Positions 22,949 to 34,448 of a DNA stretch of 64,000 nucleotides are shown here, piece by piece. This DNA is from Callorhinus ursinus (lineage: Eukaryota > Chordata > Mammalia > Carnivora > Otariidae): the NCBI RefSeq assembly GCF_003265705.1, contig NW_020312775.1, forward strand, positions 9,625,529 to 9,689,528, in the 5' to 3' direction. Under the pieces are notes generated by a model, which ran no database searches, was not told the DNA's origin, and worked only from the letters and a program-made list of their open reading frames with translations. The stretch's first letter is position 1. Every line of letters begins with the position of its first letter. A program made the position numbers and the translations under genes.

Positions 22949-23401
22949 TTTTAAGTTTTAATTTAAATTCCAGTTAGATAACGTATAGTGTCATAATAGT
23001 TTCAAGTGTACAATTTACTGATTCAACACTTCCATACAACACCTGGTGCCCAGCACAACAGGAGCACTCCTTCATCCCCAACACCTCTTTAACTGACCCT
23101 CCCACCCTCCCCTCTGGTAACCATCAGTTTGTTCTCTATAGTTAAGAGTGTGTTTCTTGGTTTCCCTCTCCCTTGTTTTTTTTTTTTCTTTGCTCATTTG
23201 TTTTGTTTCTTAAGGTCCACATATGAGTGAAATCATGTGGTATTTGTCTTTCTTTGACTGACTTATTTTGCTTAACATAACACTCTAGCTCTACCCACAT
23301 TGTTGCAAATGACAAGATTTCATTCTTTTTTATGGCTAATATTCCATTACATATATACCACTTCTCCTTTATCCATTCATCATTTGATGAACATCAGAAT
23401 T
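22949..23401 (-). mobile_element. 5'-truncated L1 3' end, antisense to host L1
   Basis: On the minus strand it carries the end of ORF2 and the 3'UTR ('ccacatatgagtgaaatcat', 'ccatcagtttgttctctata'). The 10-bp duplication CAAAATCTAT lies at 22939-22948 and 23402-23411. It is opposite in orientation to the L1 it interrupts. Confidence 0.9.
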
Positions 23402-24588
23402 CAAAATCTATATACAAAAAACATCTGTGTCTCCATACACTAACAACAAACTACCAGAAAGATCCCATTTACAATAACACCAGAAATAATAAAAAACCTA
23501 GGAATAAATTTAAACAAAGATATCCCATACTCATTGATTGGAAAAATTAGTAAAATGATCATACTACCAAAAACAATTTATAGATTTAATGCAATCTTAT
23601 AAAAATTCCAGTGGCATTTTTCATAGAAATAGAAAAATCAATCCTAAATTTTATATGGGACATTAAAGACTCTGAATAACCTAAACAATCTTGAGAAAGA
23701 AAAACAAAACTGGAAACATCACACTTCCTGGTTTTAAACTATATTACAGTCATGGTAATCAAATCAGAATGTTATCAGCATAAAAACCAGTAGATACATA
23801 GATCAATAGAACAAAAAAGGACTCAGAAATGAAACCCTGCATATATGTTCTATTTGTTTATATAAAGGAAGTCAAAAACTATAATTGGGAAAGGATAATC
23901 TCTTTAATAATTGGTGTTGGTAAACTGGAAAGCCATGTGCAATGGAATAAAATTGGATCCCTATATTACACCATACACAAAAATCAACTAAAAATGGCTG
24001 AAAGATTTGAATGTATGATCTGAAACCAGAAAACTCCTAGAAGAAAATATAGGGAGAAAAATTTTGACATCAGTTTTGGCAATGATTTTTTGGATTTGAC
24101 ACCAAAAATAAATGCAACACAAGCGAAAAAAAAACAAGTGGAATTACTTCAAACTAAAAGCTGTTCAGCAAAGGAAGCTATCAACAAACTGAAAAGGCTA
24201 CCTATAAAATAGTAAAAAATAATAGAAAATATTTGCAAATCATTTTTCTGGTAAAGAATATACAAGATATAAAAACTCATATGATTCAATTGCAAAAACT
24301 CATTTAGATAAAAATGGGCAAAACTGAATAGAAATGTTTCCAAAGACATCCAAATGGCCAAAAGATACATGAAAAGATCTTTACTAATCATCATGGAAAT
24401 GCACATCTAAAGCACAATGCGCTTATCACCTCACACCTATTAGTATGACCATCATCAAGAATACAGGAAATAAATGTTGGTGAAGATTTGGAGAAAATGG
24501 AACCCTGGTGCATTGCTGATGGGAATGCAAATTGGTGCAGCCACTAAAAAAAAAAAAGTATGTAGGTTTATTTAAAAAATTAAGAATA

Positions 24589-24770
24589 GGGCGCCTGGGT
24601 GGCTCAGTTGGTTAAGCGACTGCCTTCGGCTCAGGTCGTGATCCTGGAGTCCTGGGATCGAGTCCCACATCGGGCTCCCAGCTCAGCAGGGAGCCTGCTT
24701 CTTCCTCTGACCCTCTCCCCTCTCATGCTGTTTCTCTCTCTCTCTTTAATAAATAAATAAAAACCTTTTA
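24589..24770 (+). mobile_element. SINEC element, near-consensus
   Basis: The best-preserved plus-strand SINEC head in the window, with clear A box (TGGCTCAGTTGGTT) and B-box region (GGGATCGAGTCCC). The 15-bp perfect duplication AAAAAATTAAGAATA lies at 24574-24588 and 24771-24785. Confidence 0.97.
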
Positions 24771-25104
24771 AAAAAATTAAGAATAGAATTAATATATGAT
24801 CTTGCAATCCCACCTCTGGGATTATAATCAAAGGAAATGAAAACAGGATATGGAAGAGATATCTGCACTCCCATGTTAATTGTAACATTATTTACAATAA
24901 CCAAGATATGCAAATAGTCTGTGTTTATTAATAGATAATTTGCTGAGATAATATAATTTATATTTTAAATATGTGAGGTGATGTGTTAACTAGATGAGGG
25001 AAATCCGTTCATAGTATGCACGTGTATCATACATCACAATGTATGCTTTAAATATTTTACAGTTTTATTAGTCAATTAAGCCTCAATAAAGAAAAAAAAT
25101 GACT

Positions 25105-25303
25105 GGGGTGCTTGGGTGGCTCAGTTGGTTAAGCACTAGACTCTTGATTTTGGTTCAGGTCATGATCTCAGTGTTATGAGATTGAGCCCTGTGTTTGGGC
25201 TCCACCCTGGGTGTGGAGCCAGCTTAAATTTCTCTCCTTCACCCTTTGCCCCTTTCCTCCTCTCTAAAAAGATAAATAAATAAATAAATAAAATTTTAAA
25301 AAG
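25105..25303 (+). mobile_element. SINEC element
   Basis: A plus-strand SINEC of a somewhat different subtype (middle 'ttgattttggttcaggtcat'). The 14-bp perfect duplication GAAAAAAAATGACT lies at 25091-25104 and 25304-25317, at the poly-A end of the old L1. Confidence 0.95.
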
Positions 25304-25470
25304 GAAAAAAAATGACTGAGAAAGTTAGAGAGGTAGTGGTAAATATAAAGTGGTTGGGGAATAATTAATAGAATCTGATAACTGGATTAGTAAGAGGTAC
25401 AATGAAATTAGAGGCATAAGAAAGGTATGGAGAAGGAGGTACTTTGCTTTAGAAATCTAAAATTCCCAGG

Positions 25471-28400
25471 CACTGAAGCAAAATGTTGGAGGAGTAGGGG
25501 ACCCAGTTTCAACCAGTCCCCTGAATTTAGCTGGATATCTACCAAACCATTCTGAACACCCATGAAATCAGCCTGAGATGTTAAGAATATATATCTGGAT
25601 CTCTACAAGCAGAAAGATGAATGCTTTATGCAAGGTAAGACGTGTAGAGTCTTGAATCTACAGGGAGATATCAGAAGATAAACAGAAGGGGGAGGGACCC
25701 TCCATAAGCTGGCTCCTGGAAAGAGATATAATACAGGACGACAAAATTGGAACCCTTAGAAATCTGCTTTAGGGAACGACATGCCTCTCTGAAAGGGGCT
25801 CTGGAAATAAAAAGGCAGAATTCTAGGTAGAGCCTCGTGTGCTCAGGATACGAGAAGCCTCAGAGCAAAAGGGGTTTCCTGGACTGGCAGAGTGCCCAAG
25901 CAGTGGAGTCAGGAGGCAGGTTATGGTCAGCGAGCCCAGGAAGGGACTCTCAGCTCAGATCGTCATAAACCGCAAGTGGGCTGGTTGAGAATCACTCTTC
26001 TCTTGGGCAACCTGAAAAAATCAGGAACCTGTGCCTGCGACCAGGCAAAAACTCACAGAGAGATAGTGGCTGGGAAAGGCCTTTAGAGCAGTGCCCACAC
26101 ATGATCCAGGAGCTTTGGGTGCTCACAGAAGCCTGTGGTCTCTCACTGTTTTAGAAGCATAAAGGGCAGTGACACTCCTGGGCCCCTGAGACGACCCCTG
26201 AGAGAGTTGCTGTGGGCATGCACTACAGAAGGCTGCAGATTTCAGTGGTGCATACAGAAATGGAGACTGTTTGTCCTGGAGGGTTTAGTGAAGAGAACCA
26301 ACTGAGATTTTTCTGCTCTTGGCCAGAGGTTTGGGTGTGGCCATTTTTGCTCTGACCCTTGCAGGAGGCTCAGAAAGCTACCAGAGAAAGAAAGCACAGA
26401 GGTCTGGTTTCCACTAAGACCATCCCCCTGACACGGAACATGGTGACTCTGCCCAAGCAGGGTTACCTGAGAAACAGTGCAGCAGGCTCCTTCCTAAAAA
26501 GACAGGCTAGAGGAACAAGCAAAAGCAAGATGACAACCCTATGGATCCCATAAAACCATAAAATTTTACAGTTTAGGGTTGTTGTCTTGTTCTTCTAGTG
26601 CCTAAACTAAGGAGAAGAGAAATAATAAAAGGTAGAGCAGAAATCAATGAAATAGAAATCAGAAAAACAGTAGAACAGATCAACAAAACCAGAAGATTGT
26701 TCTTTGAGAGAATTAATAAAATCAATAAATCTCTGGCCAGACTTATCCAAAACAAAAGGCAAAGGAACCAATTCAATAAAATCATGAATGAAAGGGAAGA
26801 GATCATGAAAAATACCAAGGAAATAAAAACAATTATTAGAAATTATTACCAGCAACTATATGCCAACAAATTAAGCAATCTAGGAGAGATGGACGCAGTC
26901 CTGGAAACTTATAAACTACCAACACTGAAACAGGAAGAAATAGACAATCTGAACAGACCAATAACCAGCAAGGAAATTGAAGCAGTAAACAAAAACCTCC
27001 CAAAAACAAGAGTCTGGGGCCAGATGGTTTCCCAGGGGAATTCTACTAAACATTTAAGGAAGAAATAATACCTATTCTACTAAAGTTGATTCAAAAAATA
27101 GAAACAGAAGGAAACTTCCAAACTCGTTCTATAAGACCAGCACTACCCTGATCCCAAAACCAGGAAAAGACCCCATCAAAATCAAGAATTACAGGCTGAT
27201 ATCCCTGATGAACATGGATGCCAAAATACTCAACAAGATTCTAGCCAATAGGATCCAACAGTACATAAAAAGATTTTTCACCATGACCAGGTGGGATTTA
27301 TTCCTGGGATGCAAGGAATTTGCAACATTTGCAACATTTGCAAATCAATCAACATGATATATCACATTAATGAAAAAAAAAGACAAGAAACATATGATCC
27401 TCTCGATGCAGAAAAAGCATTTGACAAAATACAGCATCGTTTCCTGATTAAAACTCTTCAGAGTGTAGGGATAGAGGGAACATTCCTTAATATCATAAAA
27501 ACTATCTATGAAAAGCCCACAGTGAATATCATTCTCAATGGGGAAAAGCTGAGAGCTTTTCCCTTAAGGTCAGGAACAGGACAAGGATACCCACTCTCAC
27601 CATTATTGTTCAACATAGTACTAGGAGTCCTAGCATCAGCAATCAGACAACAACAACAAAAAAATAAAAGGCATTCAAATGGCAAAGAAGAAGTTAAACT
27701 CTCTCTCTTCACAGATGACATGATATTTTATATGGAAAGCCCAAAAGACTCCACCCCCAAATTACTAGAACTCATAAAGCAATTCAGCAACATGGCAGGA
27801 TACAAAATCAATACACAGAAATCAGTGGTATTTCTATACACTATCATTGTGACTGAAGAAAGAGAAGTTAAGGAATTGATTCCATTTATAATAGCATCAA
27901 AAACCATAAGATACCTAGGAATAAACCTAACCAAAGGAGTAAAGGGTCTATACTCTAAAAACTATAGAACAGTTATGAAAGAAATTGAGAACGACACAGA
28001 GAAATGGAAAAACATTCCATCCTCATGGATTGGAAGAGTAAATATTGTTAAAATGTCTTTCTTCCCAGAGCAATCTACACTTTGAATGCCATCCTTATCA
28101 AAATATCATTGGCATTTTTCATAGAGCTGGAAGAAACAATCATAAAATTTGTATGGAACCAGAAAAGTCCCTGAATCGCAAGGGGAATGTTGAAAAAGAA
28201 AACCAAACCTGGGGGCATCACAATGCTTGACTTCAAGCTGCATTACAAAGCTGTGATCATCAAGACAGCATGGTATTGGCACAAAAACAGACATAGATCA
28301 ATGGAACAAAATAGAGAACCGAGAAATGCACACTCAACTTATGGTCAACTAAACTTTGACATATCAGGAAAAAATATCCAATGGAAAACAGTCTCTTCAG

Positions 28401-29716
28401 TAAATGGTGCTGGGAAAACTGCACAACCACATGCAGAAGAATGAAACTGGACCATTCTTTTCCACCATATACAAAAATAAACTCAAAATGGGTGAAAGAC
28501 CTCAATGTGAGACAAGAATCCATCAAAATAGTAGAGGAGAACATAGTCAGTAACCTCTTTGACCTCAGCCACAGCAACTTTTTCAAGACTCATCTCCAAA
28601 GGCAAGGGATACAAAAGCAAAAATGAAGTATTAGGAGTTCATCAAGTTAAAAGCTTTTGCACAGCAAAGGAAACACTCAACAAAACTAAGAGGCAACCCA
28701 CAGAATGGGAGAAGATATTTGCAAATGATATTACATATAAAGGGTTGGTATGCAAGATCTATAAAGAACTTTTCAAACTGAACATCCAAAAAAAACACAC
28801 AATCCAATCAAGAAATGGGCAGAAGACATGAACAGACAGTTCTCCAAAGAAGGCATACAAATGGCCTACGAGACACATGAAAAAATGTTCAATATCACTA
28901 ATCATCAGGGAAATACAAATCAAAGTCAGAATGAGATACCACCTTACACCAGTTAGAATAGTAAAAAATTAACAAGCAGGAAACAACAAATGTTGGTGAG
29001 GATGTGGAGAAAGGGGAACCCTCTTATACTGTTGGTGGGAATGCAAGCTTATACAGCCACTCTGGAAAACAGTATGGAGGTTCCTCAAAAAGTTAAAAAT
29101 AGAGCTACCCTACAACCCAGCAATTGCACTACTAGGTATTTATCCCAAAGATACAGATGTAATGAAATGGAGGGCCATATGCACCCAAAGTTCATAGCAG
29201 CAATGTCCACAATACCCAAACTGTGGAAGGAGCCGAGATGTTCTTCAACAAATGAATGGATAAAGAAGATGTGGTTTATATATATACAGTGGAATATTAC
29301 TCAGCCATCAGAAAGGATGAATACCCACCATTTGCATTAACATGGATGGAACTGGAGAGGAGTTCGCTAAGTGAAATAAGTCAAGCAGGGAGAGACAATT
29401 GTCATATAGTTTCACTCATATGTGGAACATATGGAATAGCACAGAGGACCATAGGGGAAGGGAGGGAAAACTGAATGGGAAGAAATTAGAGAGGGAGACA
29501 AACCATGAGAGATTCTCAACTCTGGGAAACAAACTGAGCATTACAGAAGGGAGGGTGTGAGAGCATGGGGTATCCAGTGATGGGTATTAAAGAGGGTACG
29601 TGTTTTGATGAGCACTGGGTGTTATATGCAACTAATGAATCATTGAACGCTACGTCAAAAACTATATTTTGGCTAACGGAACATAATAAAAATTAAAAAA
29701 AATAATAATAATAAAA
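25471..29716 (+). mobile_element. L1 lacking ORF1 and endonuclease
   Basis: It has a 5'UTR (25471 to about 26590) homologous to that of the 7987-15251 L1, for example the shared 'gagtgcccaagcagtggag' and 'tggtcagcgagcccag'. It joins directly to the pre-RT part of ORF2 at about 26597 and then continues to a normal 3'UTR and A-rich tail. The 13-bp perfect duplication TAAAATTCCCAGG lies at 25458-25470 and 29717-29729. Both ends are therefore original while about 2.5 kb of internal sequence is missing. Confidence 0.92.
26598..29474 (+). pseudogene. L1 ORF2 fragment: reverse transcriptase and C-terminus
   Basis: A pre-RT frame (26598-27068) runs from EINEIEIRKTVEQINKTRR to KEIEAVNKNLPK and is then frameshifted in the PDGFPGEFY region. 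The RT frame 27291-28085 (264 codons) has [21 protein letters not shown] and an intact LFTDDMIF catalytic box, then GYKINTQKS and YLGINLTK. C-terminal pieces follow in shifting frames (28187-29474), including YSAIRKDEYPPF. Endonuclease codons are absent. A small GCAACATTT triplication sits at 27316-27345. Not functional. Confidence 0.93.
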
Positions 29717-29729
29717 TAAAATTCCCAGG

Positions 29730-29962
29730 TAATAAGGAAAATTTATACAGTTTTTGTATGACTGATCCTTGTGTAAGAATAATTCCCTTATAAAGAACTT
29801 GTATTCAGCGTCTTTAAATATGAAGAAGCTATTTGCTATTATGCTCAAGAGGAACTTCTAAATTAAGAGGGAAGAACATTAGATTGGCAGTCAGGACACC
29901 TGAATTTTAATTTAATATCTATTTCTAGCTGATCATTGGTCCTTAGTCCAAACTTTAGTAAT
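29730..29962. other. Unique non-coding DNA
   Basis: Short stretch with no recognised feature. Confidence 0.4.
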
Positions 29963-29973
29963 TACTCTTTTAG

Positions 29974-30178
29974 GGATGCCCGGATGGCTCAGTCAGTTAA
30001 GCAGTTGCCTCTGGCTCAGGTCATGATCTCAGGGTCCTGGGATCGAGTCCCACATTGGGCTCCTTGCTCAGCAGGGAGTCTGCTTCTCCCTCTGCCTGCT
30101 CTGCTTGCCACTCCCCCTTCTTGTGCTCTCTCTCTCTTTCTCTGACAAATAAATAAATAAAATCTTTAAAAAAATACC
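29974..30178 (+). mobile_element. SINEC element
   Basis: A plus-strand SINEC with head 'ggatgcccggatggctcag' and a full CT tract and tail. The 11-bp perfect duplication TACTCTTTTAG lies at 29963-29973 and 30179-30189. Confidence 0.95.
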
Positions 30179-30189
30179 TACTCTTTTAG

Positions 30190-30350
30190 CAAATTTCAAG
30201 CACACAATACATTATTATTAACTATATTTACCATGCTGTACATTAGGCTTTCAGAACGTATCCCATCTTATATTGAAAGTTTATACCCTCTGACCAACAT
30301 TCTCCCATTTCCCCTATCCACAAGGCCCTAGTAATCCCTCTCCTAAGGCT
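30190..30350 (-). mobile_element. Old L1 3'UTR fragment
   Basis: 'caccatgctgtacattag'-like text and 'accctctgaccaacattctc' match the 3' region of old L1M elements on the minus strand. Approximate ends; the SINEC at 29974 inserted at its left side. Confidence 0.7.
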
Positions 30351-30857
30351 TTTTCAGTTAACAAGGGATTTAGATCAAATGACAGCATCCTCCCAAGTCA
30401 AGTTCTGATCAACTTCCAAATGAAAGATCCTTTTAAGGGCCTTTCCTGTTTGAACTTTTGAGAGTGAGTTTCAACAAGGATTGCTTAAGGCTGAGCTTAA
30501 GCATGAACACCAAGAAAGGAATTACAATGCCTGTCCCAGATACTTAGAGACCCCTTAGATTTTTAGAGGAAATGTAAGATTTGTCTTGAAACAAGTAAAC
30601 CTCCCTAAGGATAAAAACTAATCAGTCCTTGTCTAATTCATCATTAGAGATTAATATTTGGGTTTAATGAAGAACCTGTTACAACCTACTTATTGGAATA
30701 CATATTTTTTGCCATAGTTTACTTACAATATACCTGGAAGATGTTACAGATATTGTAGAATATGGCACAGCCAAGTAATGATATCTTATTTAATTCTGTC
30801 TGGAAACCTGAACTCATTATGGTAACCCAAATTAATTTAAAGCATTTTTTTCAGCAG
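30351..30857. other. Unique non-coding DNA
   Basis: No repeat or coding region recognised. Confidence 0.45.
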
Positions 30858-30868
30858 AAAGAGTACCC

Positions 30869-31915
30869 GTTTTATTTATTTATTTATTCATTTATTTATT
30901 TATTTTTTAATTTTATTATGTTATGTTAGTCACCATACAATACATCATTAGTTTTTGATGTGGTGATCCATGATCCATTGTTTTCATATAACACCCAGTG
31001 CTCCATGCAGTATGTGCCCTCCTTAATACCCATCACTGGGCTAATCAATCCCCCCTCCCCCTCTCCTCTAAAACCCTGTTTGTTTCTCAGAGTCCATAGT
31101 CTTTCATGGTTCATCTCTCCCTCCAACCCCCCCTCCCCATTTTTCCCTTCCTTCTCCTAATATCCTCCATGCTATTCCTTATGTTCCACAAATAAGTGAA
31201 ACCATATGATAATTGACTTTCTTTGCTTGACTTATTTCACTTAGCATAATCTCCTCCAGTCCCATCCATGTGGATGTAAAAATTGGGTATTCAACCCTTC
31301 TGATGGCTGAGTAATATTCCATTGTATATATGGACCACATCTTCTTTATCCATTCATCTGTTGAAGGGCATCTCAGCTCTTTCCACAGTTTGGCTATTGC
31401 GGACATTGCTGCTATGAACATTGGGGTGCATATGGCCTTTCTTTTCACTACATCTGTGTCTTTGGGGTAAATACCCAGGAGTGCAATAGCTGGGCCATAG
31501 GGTAGCTCTATTTTTAATTTTTTGAGGAACCTCCACACTGTTTTCCAAAGTGGCTGTACCAACTTGCGTTCCCACCAACAGTGTAAGAGGGTTCCCCTTT
31601 CTCCACAACCTCTCCAACATTTGTTGTTTTTTTCCCTGTCCATTTTTGCCATTCTAACTGCTGTAAGGTGGCATCTCAATGTGGTTTTGATTTGAATTTC
31701 CCTGATGGCTAATGATGATAAACATTTTTTCATGTGTCTGTTAGCCATTTGTATGTCTTCTTCAGAAAAGTGTCTTTTCATATCTTCTGCCCACTCCACA
31801 GAATGGGAGAAGATATTTGTAAATGACACTACAGATAAAGGGCTGGTATCCAAGATCTATAAAGATCTTCTCAAACTCAACACCCAAAAAAACAAATGAT
31901 CAAGTCAAAAAGTGG
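30869..31915 (-). mobile_element. Truncated L1 with clean 5' inversion
   Basis: Minus-strand ORF2 C-terminus and 3'UTR with a (TTTA)n-type tail at 30870-30905. The last part, about 31796-31915, is ORF2 sequence in the opposite orientation. The 11-bp perfect duplication AAAGAGTACCC lies at 30858-30868 and 31916-31926. A minus-strand frame of 224 codons (31853-31179) is still open over the ORF2 C-terminus, with [19 protein letters not shown] and [10 protein letters not shown], so the insertion is relatively young. Confidence 0.95.
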
Positions 31916-31926
31916 AAAGAGTACCC

Positions 31927-32084
31927 ACTTTAAATTAATTTGTCCCTCCATTTGTTTCAGCAAATCAGAAAATATTTTTTTCATATTGATATCCTGGATA
32001 TGCAACATGAGCTATAGGAAAAAATCTGGAAGATGAAGTATTCATCCTGACTTGTACACTGTTTCAAGGATATATATATCCTTG

Positions 32085-32119
<35 letters not shown>

Positions 32120-32449
32120 TATAGTTTCTTTGGATCTTGAGAACTTATATTTTAATGGCTTCAGCACTTGATATCAATAACTTCCTTATGCACATAATCT
32201 TGTTTATCATTCCAAAATATTTATGATGTAATTTCTATTAATATGCATTTGATTATACCATATGTGACTAAAAAAATACTTGATGAAGAACTTTGAACCA
32301 AGAGAGCAATGACAAGGAAAATAGTTGGGAAATTATTGAACAAGTTCAGGTAAGATATAATGAATAGATGATCTTTAGTGGTATTGACTGGAGAAAAAGA
32401 AAAGTGGACTCATTTAGAATATATTGAGGGGGAAATGATATATTTAGGT
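31927..32449. other. Unique non-coding DNA
   Basis: AT-rich, holding only the (GT)n tract at 32086. Confidence 0.45.
32086..32116. repeat. (GT)n microsatellite
   Basis: About 15 perfect GT units. Likely polymorphic. Confidence 0.95.
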
Positions 32450-33267
32450 AGTGTTAAACTTCTTTGTTCTTATATTTCAATGCTATGTTGATTATCATTT
32501 CCTTTGCATTTTTATATGAAGTTTAGAATAAAATTGTGTATGTTTATAAAAGGCTTGCTGGAATTTTAATAGGCATTTCATTAAACCTATAGGTAAATTT
32601 GGGGAGAAATGACATTTTTCCTAAGTTGAACCTTTCCACTCATGAACAGAATATAACTATTTGTTTAGTCTTCTTTAATTTTTTCATCATTTTTTCATAG
32701 TTTTCAGTTGACAGATCTTACATGTATTTTGTCTACATATTTTATATTAGAGATTCTATTGCAACTGGTATTTAAATACAATGATTGTTTCAGTGCAATA
32801 TAATTGATTATTTTATATTGATATTTTTTCCTGCTAACTTGCTAATTCACATATTTGTTTCAGTGACTTTCTCATGGACTCTATCTGATTTTTTACATAG
32901 GTAATCATCTAGTCTTTGAATAAAAACAATTTTACTCATCCTCTCTAATATGGATGCTTGTATGTCTTCTTGTTACTTGATTGCACTGGCTGAAACCTCA
33001 ATTACAGATTGAGTAGAACAGGTGACAGCAGATATCATTGTCTTCTTCCTAATATTGGGGGGACATATATTTTTCCACTATTAAGATAACCAGTTTTTGG
33101 GGGGTAACTGTTCTTTATTGACTTGAGAATGTTTCTTTTTTGCTAGTTTTCTTGGAGTTTTTATCAAGAATGGGTCTTGGATTTTCTCAATTATTTTCTC
33201 TTCATCTATAGAGATGATTATATTGTGTTTTAAGTTTGTTAATATGGTGAATTATGCTGTTAATTTT

Positions 33268-33487
33268 ATTATGTATTTATCTATTTATTATTTATTTTTA
33301 AAGATTTTATTTATTTGGGAGAGAGAGAACTAGAGAGAGAGCATCAGCGGGAGGGAGGGGCAGAAGGAGAGGGAGAAGCAGCCTCCCCGCTGAGCAGGTA
33401 GCCAGATGCTAGACTCCGTCCCAGCAACCTGGGATCATGACCTGAGCCAAAGGCAGATGCTTAACTGGTTGAGCCACCCAGGAGCCC
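33268..33487 (-). mobile_element. SINEC element
   Basis: A minus-strand SINEC with a TTTATT-rich tail side at 33268-33300. The 11-bp perfect duplication CTGTTAATTTT lies at 33257-33267 and 33488-33498. Confidence 0.94.
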
Positions 33488-34382
33488 CTGTTAATTTTCA
33501 AATATTAAACCAACTTTGTGTTCTTGGAATAAACTCTACTTGGTCATGATATATTATCACTTTTAGATATTGTAGTGTTTAATTTGCTAAATTTTTGTTT
33601 GCATCAATGTTCATGAGAGATACTGGTCTATAGTTTTCTTTCCTTATAATGCTTTTGTCAGGTTTTGATGTCATGATTTGCTGGTCTCAAAATGATTAGA
33701 AACTATTTCCTCCTCTTTAGTTTTTGAAGAGTGTGTGTAGAATTGGTGTTAACTTTCCCTAAATATTTGGTAGAATTCACAACTGAGGCTATCTGTACCT
33801 GGAATTTTCTTTCTGGGAAGATTAATTATATATTTCATTTTTTCAATACTTAGAGGTCTATTCAAATTGTCTATTTCTTTTTGAGAGAGTAATAGTGCTT
33901 AGTGTTTTTCAAAGGATTTGTCCATTTCATCTAAATGGACATTAACATTTTTGGCATTATGTTTCTCATGTTTCTTTATTCTACTACTATGTGGAGAATA
34001 TATAATAATATCAACTCTCTTATTTTTACTTCTAGTGATTTGGTTTCTCGTCTTTTATTTTACTCCTGGTCAACCTAGATAGGTAATTATAAATTCATTG
34101 CTTTCAAGGATCACTTTTGCATTTCATTGATTTCATATTAGTGTTTCCTTTTTTATTTTATTTATTTCTGCTCTTCTCTTTCATTCTGAAGCTTACTTTT
34201 CTTTTAATTTATTATTTTCTTCCTGCATCTTAATGTATAAACTGTGGTTATTGATTTATGATTTTTCTTATTTAATATAGACATTTTGTTCTTTAAATTT
34301 CAATGAGTAACTGCTTTAGCAGCATCCCAGAAATTTTGGTAAATTGTATTTTTATCTTCATTCAATTCATAATATGTTTTTA

Positions 34383-34448
34383 TTTTATTTTATTTTATTA
34401 TGTTAGTCACCGTACATTATTCCATCATTAGTTTTTAATGTAGTGTTT
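34383..34448 (-). mobile_element. Very short L1 3' end insertion (66 bp)
   Basis: Only the last few dozen bases of a young L1 3'UTR ('attatgttagtcaccgtaca', 'catcattagttttt') with a TTTTA-type tail. The repeat CAATTCATAATATGTTTTTA, with one extra T in the second copy, flanks it at 34363-34382 and 34449-34469. Confidence 0.9.

Larger units (their letters stand above)
19310..25090 (+). mobile_element. Old L1 ORF2 and 3'UTR with nested insertions
   Basis: The endonuclease start ('gtggctgagtggattagaaa' near 19551), the pre-RT region, a partly deleted RT (near 22500) and the C-terminal part all lie in order. A 3'UTR ends with 'gcctcaataaagaaaaaaaa' near 25080. All frames are destroyed. Four later insertions split it: an L1 at 20524-21985, a SINEC at 22015-22212, an antisense L1 3' end at 22949-23401 and a SINEC at 24589-24770. 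Each host sequence joins again across its insertion. Confidence 0.88.

Noticed and set aside
27506..27721. Open frames antisense to L1 ORF2 (for example 27506-27721 and 27728-27934 minus)
   Set aside because: They mirror the L1 coding strand, recur antisense to every ORF2 copy (such as 9756-9962 and 56010-56216 plus) and have no independent similarity or context.
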